A DNA stretch of 64,000 nucleotides. Source: Cryptomeria japonica (Eukaryota; Streptophyta; Pinopsida; Cupressales; Cupressaceae). The notes below the pieces were generated by a model. The model worked only from the letters and a program-made list of their open reading frames with translations. It ran no database searches and was not told the DNA's origin. A program made the position numbers and the translations under genes. Of this stretch, positions 38,516-50,936 are shown piece by piece. The stretch is from the NCBI RefSeq assembly GCF_030272615.1, contig NC_081405.1, positions 607,585,677 through 607,649,676 of the forward strand. Reading direction: 5' to 3'. The number at the start of each line of letters is the position of its first letter. Position 1 is the first letter of the stretch.

Positions 38516-39960
38516 CTTAAATGTAGATGATGTCTGCATAAAACTAACAAGCGGGCCAAGATGATCATATGGCCCATCTAAATGTAAACTCATCCTAATG
38601 GTTATGTCCACCTATACAAAAAAATTAATTATCTAGATATTAAATTAATTACATGTTTAAATTTATTTAAAATATCATGTAAGTTTGATGAACAAAATTA
38701 ATTAAATCTCTAGATATATATAAATTATGATTGAGTGTCAACATACAGAATCTCTCCACTCATCAGCAAAAACCTATGCTAGAGGAGCTGCACTCACCAC
38801 AGTGGCAGGTGGATAATCCAATGTGGAAGCTAGTGTCATAGTGGCACCAAACATGGGCTAGAGACATATATGTGTAAATAGTGAAGACATATAGATAGAG
38901 AGATCTATATAAATATAAATATAAATATAAATACAAATATAAATATATATAGCAAACTGCATGTATGTACAAGACCCCATACCTATTTACCATGTGAATC
39001 ATGATCTATGGGATGATGATTGGCACAAAGAAAATTGACATATGAACCGATATTGTCATGATCAGTGGATGCTCGCCGTGCAGCTGAAGAGGATGGACCA
39101 TGATGTGAACTCGAATTAAGGTCTGGACCATCACAAGGCCCATAGCATAGCTGATGGAAACTTGTACAAAAATGAGGTGCTAATGTACATGGAATGGTTG
39201 TACTCATGTCAACATCATCCTCACCTCCTAGTAGATCTCCACAAGTGTCAATGTGGCCATGGTCCATCAAATCAGATTTCTGCTCACTAAGGCTACCAGT
39301 GAGTGTTGTCAATGAGTCTAATATGGAGATAACAAAATGATGATGAACAGTCATAGGTATAATAGGCATAGGAGCCACAATGTCCTAGCGATGGGCAGTT
39401 CTGTTGGGGTCAATAGGTTCCCCTAACCTATCTTATGGCATGCCACCACCAACACCCTGAAATGCTCTAATATTAAAATAAATGAGCTTTAAACCCAAAA
39501 CAAACTCTGCATATAATTTTCTCAAGAAGTATAAAGGGCACTCTACGTTGGCATGTGGTGGGGAGTCAAATACAATCTGCCACTGATCCCAAAAATTATC
39601 GGCCATGCCCTGATGTGTACACCACCCCATAAATATGTGAGATTTGTTTGGTGGAATGGATTAACCTATGATGGGGTTTGAAAAATATGGAGCAAAGTGA
39701 GATTTGTCTATTCTAAAGTCCAAAATATCCCTATAGGTGAGGCCATAAGAATTAAATCGGCGTCTCTCCTCTCTCCATGCTTGATGTGAATTGAGTTATG
39801 CATCTATAGACCTAACTGCATCAATAACATTTTTTTGGGGACATATGTGGTTCTCTAAGGATCTCATTAACTTTTCCCTATATGAAAACAACATTCTCAT
39901 CAATAATGGCTTGAAATAGAGCCTCAACAAAACCAAGAGGTAGAGGTTGATTCTTGGGTG
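38516..39960 (-). pseudogene. Spliced gene of unknown function in the outer transposon
   Basis: Three exons on the minus strand can be joined in frame. Exon A runs from about 39960 to 38991 and contains several stops and one frameshift near 39830. It carries AWREERRRFNSYGLTYRDIL, HQGMADNFWDQWQIVFD and CPLYFLRKLYAEFVLGL, then a Ser/His/Asp-rich tail. Donor GT at 38990-38989. Exon B is 38829-38747 (acceptor AG, donor GTATGT); the split codon restores Ala. Exon C is 38611-38516, VDITIRMSLHLDGPYDHLG. In-frame phases at both junctions argue strongly for a real gene. I do not recognise the protein: no Myb, zinc finger or nuclease motif is visible. By position it could be the accessory protein of the outer transposon. 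The start and any exon left of 38516 are not identified. Confidence 0.6.
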
Positions 39961-40640
39961 GGCCTAATTAGGATGCATGTGGCTTAAGGGAAAGAAGTTA
40001 CTTTAAATAGGACACACATGTGGCTTAAGGGGATCATTTTAAATAAATAATTATGACCATCCCCTTAAGACACATACATGTTCTAATTACATGTGTCTTA
40101 AGGGGACATGGTCGTAATTAAATTTAACATCTATAAATTTTATAATTAATCATTTAAGATGTGCATGACTTTTAAGGGGATTGGCCTAACTAGGACATGT
40201 GGCTTAAGGGAACCAAACTAGTTCAATAGGACAATTGTCTTAAGGGATAAGCCTAATTAGGATGTATGTGGCTTAAGGGGAAGAAAATTTAAATAGGACA
40301 CACATGCATGACTTAAGGGGATCATTTTAAATAAATAATTATGACCATCCCCTTAAGACATGTGCATTTCCTAATTACATGTGTCTTAAGGGGACATGGT
40401 CCTAATTAAATTAAATTTGATCATAATTACTTAATTTCATATATATTTAATAGGTCCTATTAGGCTATTTAATATATATAGTTAAGAGGTCCTAGTATGT
40501 TAAAAGAGGTATGTTCGTAATAGTATGTTAAGAGGGGTATGGTCGTAATCAGTTAATTTCATGTACTTAGAATAGGAATTTTAAATTTAACATCTACAAA
40601 TTTTGTAAGTAATAATTTAAGACACATGACTTAAGGGGAT
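39950..40640 (-). repeat. Array of GGACATGTGGCTTAAGGGG units, ~290 bp higher-order copies
   Basis: Inverse orientation to 36664-37605. Two longer copies, about 39960-40126 and 40250-40416, share the full order from CCTAATTAGGATG to GGGGACATGGTC. Confidence 0.8.
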
Positions 40641-40690
40641 GGTCGTACAATTAGAACACAATATGAGATCTTATGTGGTCAAGTTGGGTC

Positions 40691-40691
<1 letters not shown>

Positions 40692-40737
<46 letters not shown>
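40692..40737. repeat. (TA)n(GT)n microsatellite
   Basis: TA dinucleotides followed by about 15 GT units. Confidence 0.95.
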
Positions 40738-40738
<1 letters not shown>

Positions 40739-40739
40739 T

Positions 40740-43040
40740 CCTAAGGGGCTCGAAGAATGTGTTTTAACTAGATATACATGTCTTAAGGGGATGCAAGCCT
40801 AATTGGGACATGTGGCAAGAAAGGGGATCACACTATTTATTAGGACATGTGGCTTAAAAAGGGAATGGGACATGGCTTAAGGTGACACACATACATGTTC
40901 TAATGTATATGCATGACCCCTTAAGACACTCTGTGATCCTATGGGGTCATAAATGTAAATGGTCCTAGAAGGGGTTGAATGCATGAGTTAGAGCGCGTGC
41001 ATGTGTGTGATGGGCCTTTAGGACCACATTGTGTTCTAAGGGGTCACATGTGATCCTAAGGGGTTACGCATGTGTTCTAACACATGCGTGACCCCTTAGG
41101 ACCACATATGAGCCATTTTAACATCTTATACTTAGTGTATACAATATACCCCAGCTACTAGGATGTTAAACAAGCTCATATGTGGTCCTAAGGGGTCACA
41201 CATGTATTCTAACACATGTGTAACCCCTTCTAGGATCACATATGACTCGTTAGAACGCAATGTGGTCCTAGTAAAGGCCCATCACACACATGCACACGTT
41301 CTAAGTCATGGTATAATATGGACATGGCTTAAAATGAGATGCAGACCTACTTGGGTCATGTGGCAAGAAAGGGGATCAAACTAAATTATAGGACATGTGG
41401 CTTAATTTGAAAATAGGAGATGGCTTAAGGGGACAGGCGTATGTGTTCTAGAATGTATATGCATGACCCCTTAGGACCACATATGACCCTACACATGTAC
41501 ATGGTCCTAGAAGGAGTTGAATGCATGAGTTAGTTCACATGTGCATGTGCAACTTCCCTTTAGGACCACATCATGTTCTAAGGGGTCATATGTGATCCTA
41601 AAGGGTCATGCATGTGTTAGAAGACATGAGTGACACCTTAGGATCACATATGAGCCCTTTAACATCCTAGTAGTGTATACAATATACCTAAACTATTGGG
41701 ATGTTAAAAGGGCTCATATGTGGTCCTAAGGGGTCATGTATGTGTTCTAACACATGTGTGAGTGACCCCTTAGGATAACATATGACCGAGGCTTTGAACA
41801 CAATGTGGTCCTAAAGGCCTGTCACACACATGCACACGTTCTAACTCATGGTATAATATGGAGATTCTTAAAAGGGGATGTAGGTCTAATTGGAACATGT
41901 GGCAAGAAAGGAGATCAAACTAAATTGTAGGACATGTGTCTTAAAAGGGGAATGAATTTGAAAGTAGGAGATGGCTTAAGGGGACACACACATGTATTCT
42001 AGAATGTACATGTGTGACCCCTTAGGACCACATATGACCCCTTGGGGTCAACTATGTAATCCTATGGGGTCATACACATATACATGGTCCTAGAAGGGGT
42101 TGAACGCATGAGTTAGTTCATGCGTGCATGTGTGACAACCCTTTAGGACCACATTGTGTTCTAAGGGACTATCATATATGTGATCCTAAGGGGTCACACA
42201 TGTGTTAGAACACATGCATGACCCCTTAGGACCACACATGAGCCCTTTTAACATCCTAGTAGTGTGGGTATATATACCCCAACTACTAGGATGTTAAAAG
42301 GGCTCATATGTGGTCCTAACGGGTCACACATGTGTTCTAACAAATGCGTGATCCCTTAGGCTCACATATATGACCCCTTAGAACACAATATGGTCCTAAA
42401 GGCCCGTCACATATGCACACATTCTAACTCTTGCGTTCAACCCCTTAGGACCATGTAGATGTATGACCCCATAGGATCATGCATAGTGTCCTAAGGGGTT
42501 TCACATGTACATTAGAATGTGCATGCTTGACCGCTTAGGACAACAAACATAATCCTTTTGGACACTATGTCTGATCCTATGGGGTCATATGTGATCGTAA
42601 TGGGTTGAACACATGTGTACATGACCCTTTAGGACCACATATTCAATGACCCCTTGGGATACTAGGATGTCAAAATGTGTCATATGTGGTGGACTAAGGG
42701 GTCACGGATGTGTTAAAACACATGCATGACCCCTTACAACCAAATATGACCCCTTAGGATGTGATGTGATCCTATGTGGTCATAGGGGGTATGTTGTATA
42801 GACTAGATGTTAAAAGAGGTCATATGTGGTCCTAAGGGGTCATGTGCATACATGTTAAAACACATGCATGACCCTTTCGGACCAAATACACGACCCTTTA
42901 GGACATGATGTGATCCTATGGGATCACATGTGGTCCTGAGCGATCACACATGTGTTAGAGCACATGTGTGACCCCTTAGGACTACATATGACCCCTTATG
43001 GTCCATTGTGCTCCTATATGGTCATATATTAGGTCATATG
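40740..43040. repeat. Palindromic CCTAAGGGG/CCCCTTAGG array with ~545 bp higher-order unit
   Basis: The words GGTCCTAAGGGGTCAC and its reverse complement alternate, linked by ACACATGTGT. Segment TGTGGCAAGAAAGG-GATCA recurs near 40810, 41355 and 41895, giving a period of about 545 bp. Each unit contains a long quasi-palindrome; the best, centred near 42265, has arms of about 85-90 bp around GGGTATATATACCCC. No coding. Confidence 0.85.
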
Positions 43041-43041
43041 G

Positions 43042-43620
43042 GTCAAATGGTCATGCATGTGATCCTATAAGTTTTTGTTTTTCAACATTTTCATTTTATT
43101 TTAAATAAAGGTTTTGGTTTTGGTTTTTCTACCTTTTAGTTAAATTGCTATGTTTTGGTTTTCGCTTTGGTAAATTTTACCAATGTTTTAGTTTCGTTTT
43201 TGTCGTAAATTTTTGGTTTTCATTTTCATTTTGATTTTTGTTTTGATTTTGTATTAAATGTTTTGGTTTTGATTTTTTTTTGGCTTTGGTTCGTTTCAAG
43301 GTTTTCAACATTTTTATTAAATTCATTCATCAACCATGAAAAAATAATTTTATAAAAAAATTACTATTATTAAAACCTAGATTAACATTTAAAAAAACCC
43401 TAATCTAATAAATTCATTAAAAAAAATTCATTATCAATAATTAAAAAAACAAATTTCAAACTAAATTTAACTTACTTTTAAACTAAAAATTAAATTTTTA
43501 AACTAAAAGCATACTTTTCTGATGAAAAAAATAATTATTGTGCTAAAAATCAATTATTTTTAACAAAAAAGTTAATTTTCAAACTAAAAATCAAATGTTT
43601 TTAACTAAAAATTTAATTTA
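43042..43620. other. Low-complexity TTTTGG-rich then A-rich sequence
   Basis: 43080-43310 is dominated by GTTTTGGTTTT words; 43320-43620 by AAACTAAAAATTAAA words. No gene. Confidence 0.85.
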
Positions 43621-43885
43621 AATATGAATTATTGAAAAAAATGGGTGTTGGGCGTACTTGGAAGACTTTCAAGCAACTTTCTGGCACCTTATGGGGAGGG
43701 TTCCACTCCTTCAATCGAGATACCATATGAAAAAAATAACTCCACTCTGTTAAAAAAATAAAATTATATATTTGAAACAAGATCTCGTTTGGGGTTTTAG
43801 ACATGGGATCCTGATTCCCACGAGATCCCATTTAGTTTTGAGCTCGGGATCCCATGCTTAGGAGGGATCCGAATTCATCTCCTAT

Positions 43886-43963
43886 TGACTCTGCCCAATT
43901 TCTACTTTTTTACTAAGTCTAAAACTTCCACATTAAGTGGATACAACTTCTTGCACTTACCCC
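43886..43963 (-). repeat. Right terminal inverted repeat
   Basis: Reverse complement matches the left end as described there, ending ACCC, then CAAT. GGGATCCC words lie just inside at 43790-43870. Confidence 0.6.
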
Positions 43964-43967
43964 AATA

Positions 43968-46849
43968 TTTGAAACAAGGCATGCATACTCAATTATTAAA
44001 TTAATCATTGACCATATCGTAACTGATTGTGTGTGCTTTCCATCATAGCCTTCTTGTTTCATGATGCTAGGATCCCTCTCTATGATGATGTTCTCTTCCT
44101 TATGACAGTGTTGAGATGTCTATCACACTAATGGAAACAACACTTAAAAATTAGTCCATGGCAGAGGTCATAAAATCAATTGAAATAAGTTATTTCTAAT
44201 TTTTTTTTTCTTGTCAATGATAGGATTTACTTAATTCTATATGTCTAAAGCATTATACATTTAATGCAAGGAATTCAATCTTATGATGATAAAAGACTAA
44301 CTAGTTTTAGTCTTTTTGATAACAAATACAAGATCCATACATGTTCATATCACATCCCTATAGTTAAATTATCAGACCAGGTTGCTAGGCATTTCTCAAC
44401 AATATACCTACAATTTTCTCTGTCTCTAAACACCAATCAAATAATTGTATTAATTTAATCTTATTAACAAAAGATTATCATGTTATAGAAATCTCAACAA
44501 AAGGATCATTTTATTATCTAATAATTTTAATGCAAAATTAATTGTATTAACATCAAATTCATTCAACTAAAAGTAACACTAAGCTATACCACCATTCACT
44601 CATATATGACCCATAAAATACATGTACCTCTAATCTAAATTATTTTCATGAATACATTCAACCATGATACTATAAAGTGTTCATTTTGTCTAATTTTTTT
44701 CCCCTATTCTCATGTAAAGAATAAATTATTCATACATATCATTTCACATGTGATATTATATGTTTGTGCATTAATCATTCATGCATACTTGCAAATAAGA
44801 TAATCATGTTACCTAGACATTGTGTCCAATTCATTACAACATGATTTATTGTATGACATCTACACAATTTATGTTCTATTAATGTGAAGAATCATACTTG
44901 TTCAAGATACAACAATATATTGAAGTAAAAATACAAACACACTTCATTAAACTTTAACCATGTAAGGCAATTGCACCATATCACTTCTAAATGATTCACA
45001 TTCATGCAATGTATGTTACACTTTAAAATATTCACATGAACATTCATGGTACTAAACATCAATAATTTCATATAATGTACAACATATTTAAACAGTTGAC
45101 AAGAGCAAGAGATTTTGTTAAATCATGATACTTTTGTAATTTAAAGATTGGTATGCTTTCCACTATCTACCCCCTCTTACAATCTACCAATTTACATCAC
45201 AAATATGATAGATAACAACACATGATGAGACTCATAGAATTAAACACAATCTAGACAAAAGGAAGTCGAAAACAAAAAATTATATATTTCAACTTTGAAT
45301 CACAATTTGCACACAAATTCAATGATAAATGGTGTGACCAAAGGTCACAACACAGATAGATAAAAATGTTTGGTTACTAGACAAACATAAGATTTTTTTT
45401 TTTTTAAAGGTAGTTCCTAGAATAGTTTGAAATCTCATCAATAACAAAAATAAATGATCACATTTAAATAAAACTTTACATGAACTAAGTGACCAACAAT
45501 AGGGATATTGAGGGAGTAAAGAGCTACAAGACACCATTCAATTACCACATCCAAGGTGTGTTAAGGAACATTACCAGGTACAAAAAAAATATATGTCCTT
45601 GATTAGTTAAATAATAAGGACCAATCATCCTGAATCATGTAATCCAAACAATTATAGACACAAATTTACTGCAACACATTTATATTACTATACAAGAAGG
45701 TATATGTAGGGTTCCTTGCAAGATGCATGAGAATTTTCTTTCAATATTAGGATAAGTCTACAAATGTATTGAACTCATAGAAAAATTATAATTATATAAC
45801 TATGACACACATGATCACCATCAACAAACACTCAAAATAAATTCTCTATTTTGGCATATTAATGCTTAAATCCAAAGATACATTACACATTTACTCATGT
45901 AAGGAATAACCAATATTGAATCATTGAGAGAATTATTATAACAAGAGGCATAAATTTACTTACATCATGTGACATTGAAAACATTTTGATAAAATATATC
46001 CTATTTCTTAGTAGGATACAACAAAGTAGATATGCTAGGCCATTCTTATACATAATTCTTGTCAATCATGATTTCCTTTAATGTTTAATGTACACATTAA
46101 ATAAGGGATGATTCAACAAATTGCCATGGTCAATAGATGCAAGTGATACTAGTTCATTTTCTATTTCACCAAACAATAACCATGCATACAATCCATTAAG
46201 CTCCTATCTCTAGCCCTCTCTAAAATAAAAATTTACAAAGTAGTTATTAACATAGATTGCCACAACAATCCTATAATTCACTTTTGGGACATATTTCTTG
46301 AATTAAAATATTTTATTAAACCATCCATTTTTCTTTCATGCATCAAAAAGTTTCCTTTTACTCATGGAATAATTAATCTACATGAGAAATAAGGCATAAA
46401 ATGAGAGCACCCTAACATTATCATCATTTAATACATACAAATATTGATCAACATTTGAACTTAATTGCATTGAATTCATATAATACAATCCCCAACATTC
46501 AAACAAAAACTATGAATATGAAATTTCAATAAAAAATCCCTAAAGCCTTGTCAATCAAATAGAGTGCACAAGCATAACCATTCCCATTCAAGGGCCACTA
46601 CAATTTACACTTGATAAGATATGAAACATCAAGAAGGTTAGTTTGATACATAAGCACTTCAATGGTCTAATTAATCCTCACAACCCAAAATTCTTTAAGA
46701 ATATCATCCAAGAAAAAACTATGAAATCACATCATACACACAATGTCCCAAAAATAACTCACATGCAAGGAATAGATGGCTTCTAGCTAGTGAGGCTCTA
46801 TTACTAGTGGCCATCTAATAGACACTTTTTAAAATGATAGTTTTGGCAG
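43968..46849. other. No gene recognised
   Basis: About 2.9 kb of AT-rich sequence with no long frame, repeat structure or element signal I can support on either strand. Confidence 0.6.
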
Positions 46850-47439
46850 GAGGTGTGGTTGGTGAGCCCCTACTTCTGTTAGCCATCCTAAAGGGTAGGA
46901 TTTGGTCTTGTTAGGGTTTGGGAATTGAAAGACTAGGGTCCTACATTCAAGGCCCACTTGCATTGTCAGGGACTATTGGTCACTAGTGGTATTCCCAAAC
47001 TCAATTCCAATTATGGTCCCACATGACATTTCTCTACCTAGTAGCCTTCCTTTGGGAGTTATTTTTGTCTTATCTATGCCAAATAACTTGCTTCTTTTTG
47101 GACTCCCCTTCAATCCAAATGATGGTGTCTCTTTATTAACAAATGTCACCCAAGGAGAGCATTTTACCATCACAAGGTTTCCAAGAAAAAGTGAACACAC
47201 ATGGGCAAGCAAAGAAATAAGAAGACCCATTAGAAAGGGTTTATCAAGAAATGGGTCTAGAAAAAATCCCCTAAATTATTATCTATTGAGGAGACTCCTT
47301 TCCTTTAGAATGTGGGTGGAGAATGTGGCACTCAAGGTAACCTTTCTAGATGTAAAATTTGTCTCCCCGATCTCTGAACTCAAAAGTTGTTCCCTAATCA
47401 GTAAGTTCTAGAATTTTACTCGTGATAACTCTAAACTTT

Positions 47440-47935
47440 ATGCTTAGATTCAATCGGTTTGGTCAAGGGTTCTAAAAGCATTTTATATAGATGGGGGAAA
47501 TGGTTTCTTTGTGGTTATATTTTCCAATCACAACCTAGGGATCTAGGTCATAAATTGAAGTCCCATTTTTTCATGGGTTTTGGCCTTTTCACTCAAAAAT
47601 AGTTTCTGAATTTTGACTCTTCTTTTGCTATGGCAAAATTTGTGTCATTCTAGTTCTCTTTTCGGTCTCTCCTTCTTGAATACAAGGATTTGGAAATTGT
47701 TTAGATGCTCGCTAATAAGATTGGAATTTCTATTAAACTTGATCTCTACCCTTTTGAGTTTACTCATCTCCCTGTGTGGTTCTATGTTCTAATGGATCTT
47801 TCGAAGCCATTTACTTAGAAAAATATCCTTCAATCTAAGTTTGGTTCTTATTCCCATCTCTTGCTCTAGGAGGAGCCTCATCAAGTGGCAATGAATTCTA
47901 ATAGGATGGGTCATTTCACAAGAGAATGATCGTCA
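47440..47935 (+). pseudogene. LINE ORF1 relic
   Basis: Disrupted frames with ANKIGISIKLDLYP and WFYVLMDLSKPF resemble the nucleic-acid-binding DUF4283-type segment of plant L1 ORF1 (typically ...GK...D......RVLV.IDLSKPL). The zinc knuckle normally after this is not seen. Stops throughout. Confidence 0.45.
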
Positions 47936-48936
47936 TGTCCTTAAAATATAATTAGGGTATATGAAGATGCATCATCTGATCCAGAGTGCTGTTCTTTGGC
48001 TAGAAAATCAGTTAGAATTTTTAAATCCAATCCCTTTGTGGAACATGATGTTGTCAATGGTATGGGTTCTTCCTTCCCCCCTCCCCTTACATTGGTTGAT
48101 ATTTATTTAGCACCTTTACAAGTATTCTCTTAGAGCTCTTTTGGGGGTGTGCAGGTTGTTGTGCCTTTGTTTCTCAACCATTATAATTCCTCATGCATCC
48201 CTTGTGACTTGTAGGCTTCAATCCCTCTTTCTCATTTTTATCTTAAGGGGATTTCTATGGGAGGGGCCATATCCTCCCTCTCCCATTTGTCTAAAGGTCC
48301 TCATAAAATTATTGTTTCCTCTCCTCCTTTGTATCTATGTAATTGGAGCCTCACATTTCCCAAGGATGCTTCTAAGAGGTCTTCTTCGGTATGAGATCTT
48401 GAAGAGATAAGAGAAGCATTTCTAGCAGGGGATTTGCATTTTTTAGTGGAGTAAATGCTACTTAAAGTGTGTTCTCAAAGAGTGAATCAGATTATAGATG
48501 AAGTTAAACTAGAAGATGATGACATGTTTCAGGATGTCCCTTCAGATGAGAATTCCATGTCTTCATAGCCTTCTCCTCTTAGAGATGGTTATTCCCAATA
48601 TCATTTATCGACCCCCTCCTCTTCAGTTTTGGTTGGCTTTGATAAATTCTCTTCTTCTCTCCCACTTATTTGTCTCCCTCGGGTTCCAATGGTATAGGAA
48701 AATATATTAGAGGCATGCCTAAATGAGTCCTTTGAAATTCCATAGACTAAACCTTTGATTTTACGAACCCCCCTCGCTGATTCCTTTAGAAGTCCTATCA
48801 AAATCGGGAAAGATTAGAAGTCTAAAGGTAGTAGGAAATTGAAGAATAGTAAAATAGTGGATGAAATCTACCCTGGACGATAACACAAGGCCATGGAGAA
48901 CTTTCCATTCTCCACGAGTGCAATTAGGATCATTTC

Positions 48937-49500
48937 ATGAATGTTAGGAGCTTGAATGCCCCTAATAAACATTCCCTCATAAAGTGCAAGCTGGATTATT
49001 TTGGTGTTGATATCATCTTATTACAAGAAATGTTTTTTTTAGAAGAAGAATTAGGGCAACCATTTTCCACAAGGAGAAATTGGGGGTTTGTGGCTTTTCC
49101 ATCAATTGCAAAATCAGATGGCCTTGCCATTCTATGAAATAAGAAACATATTTAGGTCTATAAGTTGTACGAAAAGGATAACTTCATTCATGATAGAATC
49201 ATTTTTTCTAGAATTTCATTCCATCTTTTAAACATTTATAGTTGTACTTCCATGGCGGGGAAGAAAAAATTATGGGATCTTCTTTCTATTACCTTAGATT
49301 CTTTCCTTGAGAAACCCTTAATTTTAGAAGGTGATTTTAATGCAATTCCATCAACCAGAGATAAAGCTAGAGGGATAGTCCCAACCATATTTTTAATGGA
49401 GAATTTCAATGACTTTGCACTTAATAATGGTCTAAATGATTGGATTCCTTATAATGGCAATGTTACCTAGACCAATAGAAAAATCATTTTTTTAAAATAG
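48937..49500 (+). pseudogene. LINE apurinic-type endonuclease domain
   Basis: MNVRSLNAPNKH (L1 N-R-G/S-L-N start), then GVDIILLQE, the catalytic-Glu motif, and later KPLILEGDFNAIPS, the GDFN metal-binding motif. Single stops interrupt at about 49136-49155 and 49468. The domain would nick target DNA to prime reverse transcription. Confidence 0.9.
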
Positions 49501-49699
49501 TGGAAAGGTTGGATAGGTTTTTCTCAAATCTAGTCTGGTTGTCGAAATTTGGGTCTTGTTCAACCCTCATCCTCCCATTCTTTCATTTAGATTATTTTGG
49601 AATTCAATTGTAATCAGTTTTTGAATCCCTTCTACCCAAGTCTAAATCTTCATTCAAATTATAACATACGTGGTTTAGGGACCTATATTTTCATTTCAC

Positions 49700-50690
49700 T
49701 TCTTCAAGAGTGGTGCAAAAGTGCATCTTTTTCTCCAAGGTTAGTAATGTTTCAGCTTTCCAAAAAACTTCAACATATCAAGCAAGAAATCAGAAAATGG
49801 AATGCTAGGGACTTCAAAAGTATATTTGCATCAAAATCAGTACTTCAAGATCAACTTAACAAAATTATTGATTTGATTATCATTAATGGTATTGATGACG
49901 ATTCTTATTCGAAGTAAACATCTCTTCAACTTCAGCTTGAGAAGTATTAAAAAGGGAGGAGATTTATTGGAGGTAGAAATCAGAGGAACTTTGTCTTAAA
50001 GAAGGTGACAAAAAATCAATTTTTTTCATTCTTTGGCCTCCATGAGGAAGGTTAATAATTTTATTTTCTAGATTAGGGACTCTATAGGTTGGATCTTACA
50101 TGATATTGACAAGATCCAACAAGAGGCTGTTATCTTCTTTTCTAATCTATTAATTGTACCAAAAACTAATTTCCCACTCGATTCTCAAGAGATCCTAGAT
50201 TGTATTCCCTCTGTTATATTTCAAGAGGACAATATTTATTTTCTTAAACCCTTCTCTTTAGAAGAAGTGAAAAAGGTAGTTTTCTCTATGTAGCCCAATA
50301 AAGCCCCAAGCCCCAATGGATTCATTGCGTTGTTCTTTCAAAAATGTTGGCATTTTGTGGGGAGGTATCTTTGGCTAGCTATCAAAGAATCAAGGTGAAA
50401 TGGCAATATCCTCAATCAATTTAACGCCAATCTTATTGACCTCATTCCAAAGTCTTCTTCTCTAGCTTCTTTTGCAAATTTTAGGCCTATTTCTCTTTGC
50501 AACACCATGTACAAGATCTTGACAAAGGCAATCTCATTGAGGCTGGGTAAGCTTATTCCCAAATTCGTCTCAAAAGAACAAGGAGGTTTTATCTTAGGTA
50601 AAGAGACATCAGACGGAGAACTGATTGTATGTGAAATTCTCCATTCTATTAACCAAGTAAAATCACAAGTGATGATTTGTTGGAAGAATG
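49700..50690 (+). pseudogene. LINE linker and N-terminal reverse transcriptase
   Basis: After a helical linker (QEIRKWNARDF; KEGDKKSIFF with a frame change) comes SMXPNKAPSPNGFIALFFQK, the plant-L1 M-P-x-K-A-P-G-P-D-G-F motif with a stop. It continues LIPKS, FANFRPISLCNTMYKILTKA, and EQGGFILGKETSDGELI. These are reverse-transcriptase motifs 0-2; nothing of the YADD part follows. Confidence 0.9.
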
Positions 50691-50936
50691 TAGCAAATAT
50701 GTGTTCAAGAGATATTTGAGAGATATGTTGTCATTGATGTCAACTTATTTCTCTGTTTGAGATAGTGATGCAATGAAGTTCAGTGAGTTAGTTTGTTCAG
50801 TATGATGAAGATCAAAGTTTACGAATTCAAGGGTTTTTAGAGGGTTGTTTGTAGTTGATTCAGCTCAATTTTTTGAGGTCCGCATAGAGATTTGGTTGAG
50901 TTATGGGTATTTGTGTTGTGGCTAGTTTTTCAATTA
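50691..50936. other. No gene; possible LTR scrap
   Basis: Contains TGTTGTCATTGATGTCAAC at about 50728-50746, also seen near 8264. Otherwise unrecognised. Confidence 0.3.

Larger units (their letters stand above)
46850..50690 (+). mobile_element. L1-type LINE, 3'-truncated and decayed
   Basis: Order is leader, ORF1 relic, endonuclease, linker, reverse transcriptase, as in plant L1 elements. It stops inside the reverse transcriptase near 50690, so the catalytic YxDD, RNase H and 3' tail are missing. True LINE insertions are usually 5'-truncated, so loss of the 3' end points to a later deletion or insertion. The 5' end is approximate. Confidence 0.85.

Noticed and set aside
38763-39002. 79-codon frame with Tyr/Leu repeats
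   Set aside because: It translates the (AAATAT)n intron and exon B in the wrong frame; the spliced model explains the region better.
48141-48801. Several 60-90 codon frames between LINE ORF1 and endonuclease
   Set aside because: Pyrimidine-rich, mutually overlapping frames without family motifs; they are decayed LINE sequence.
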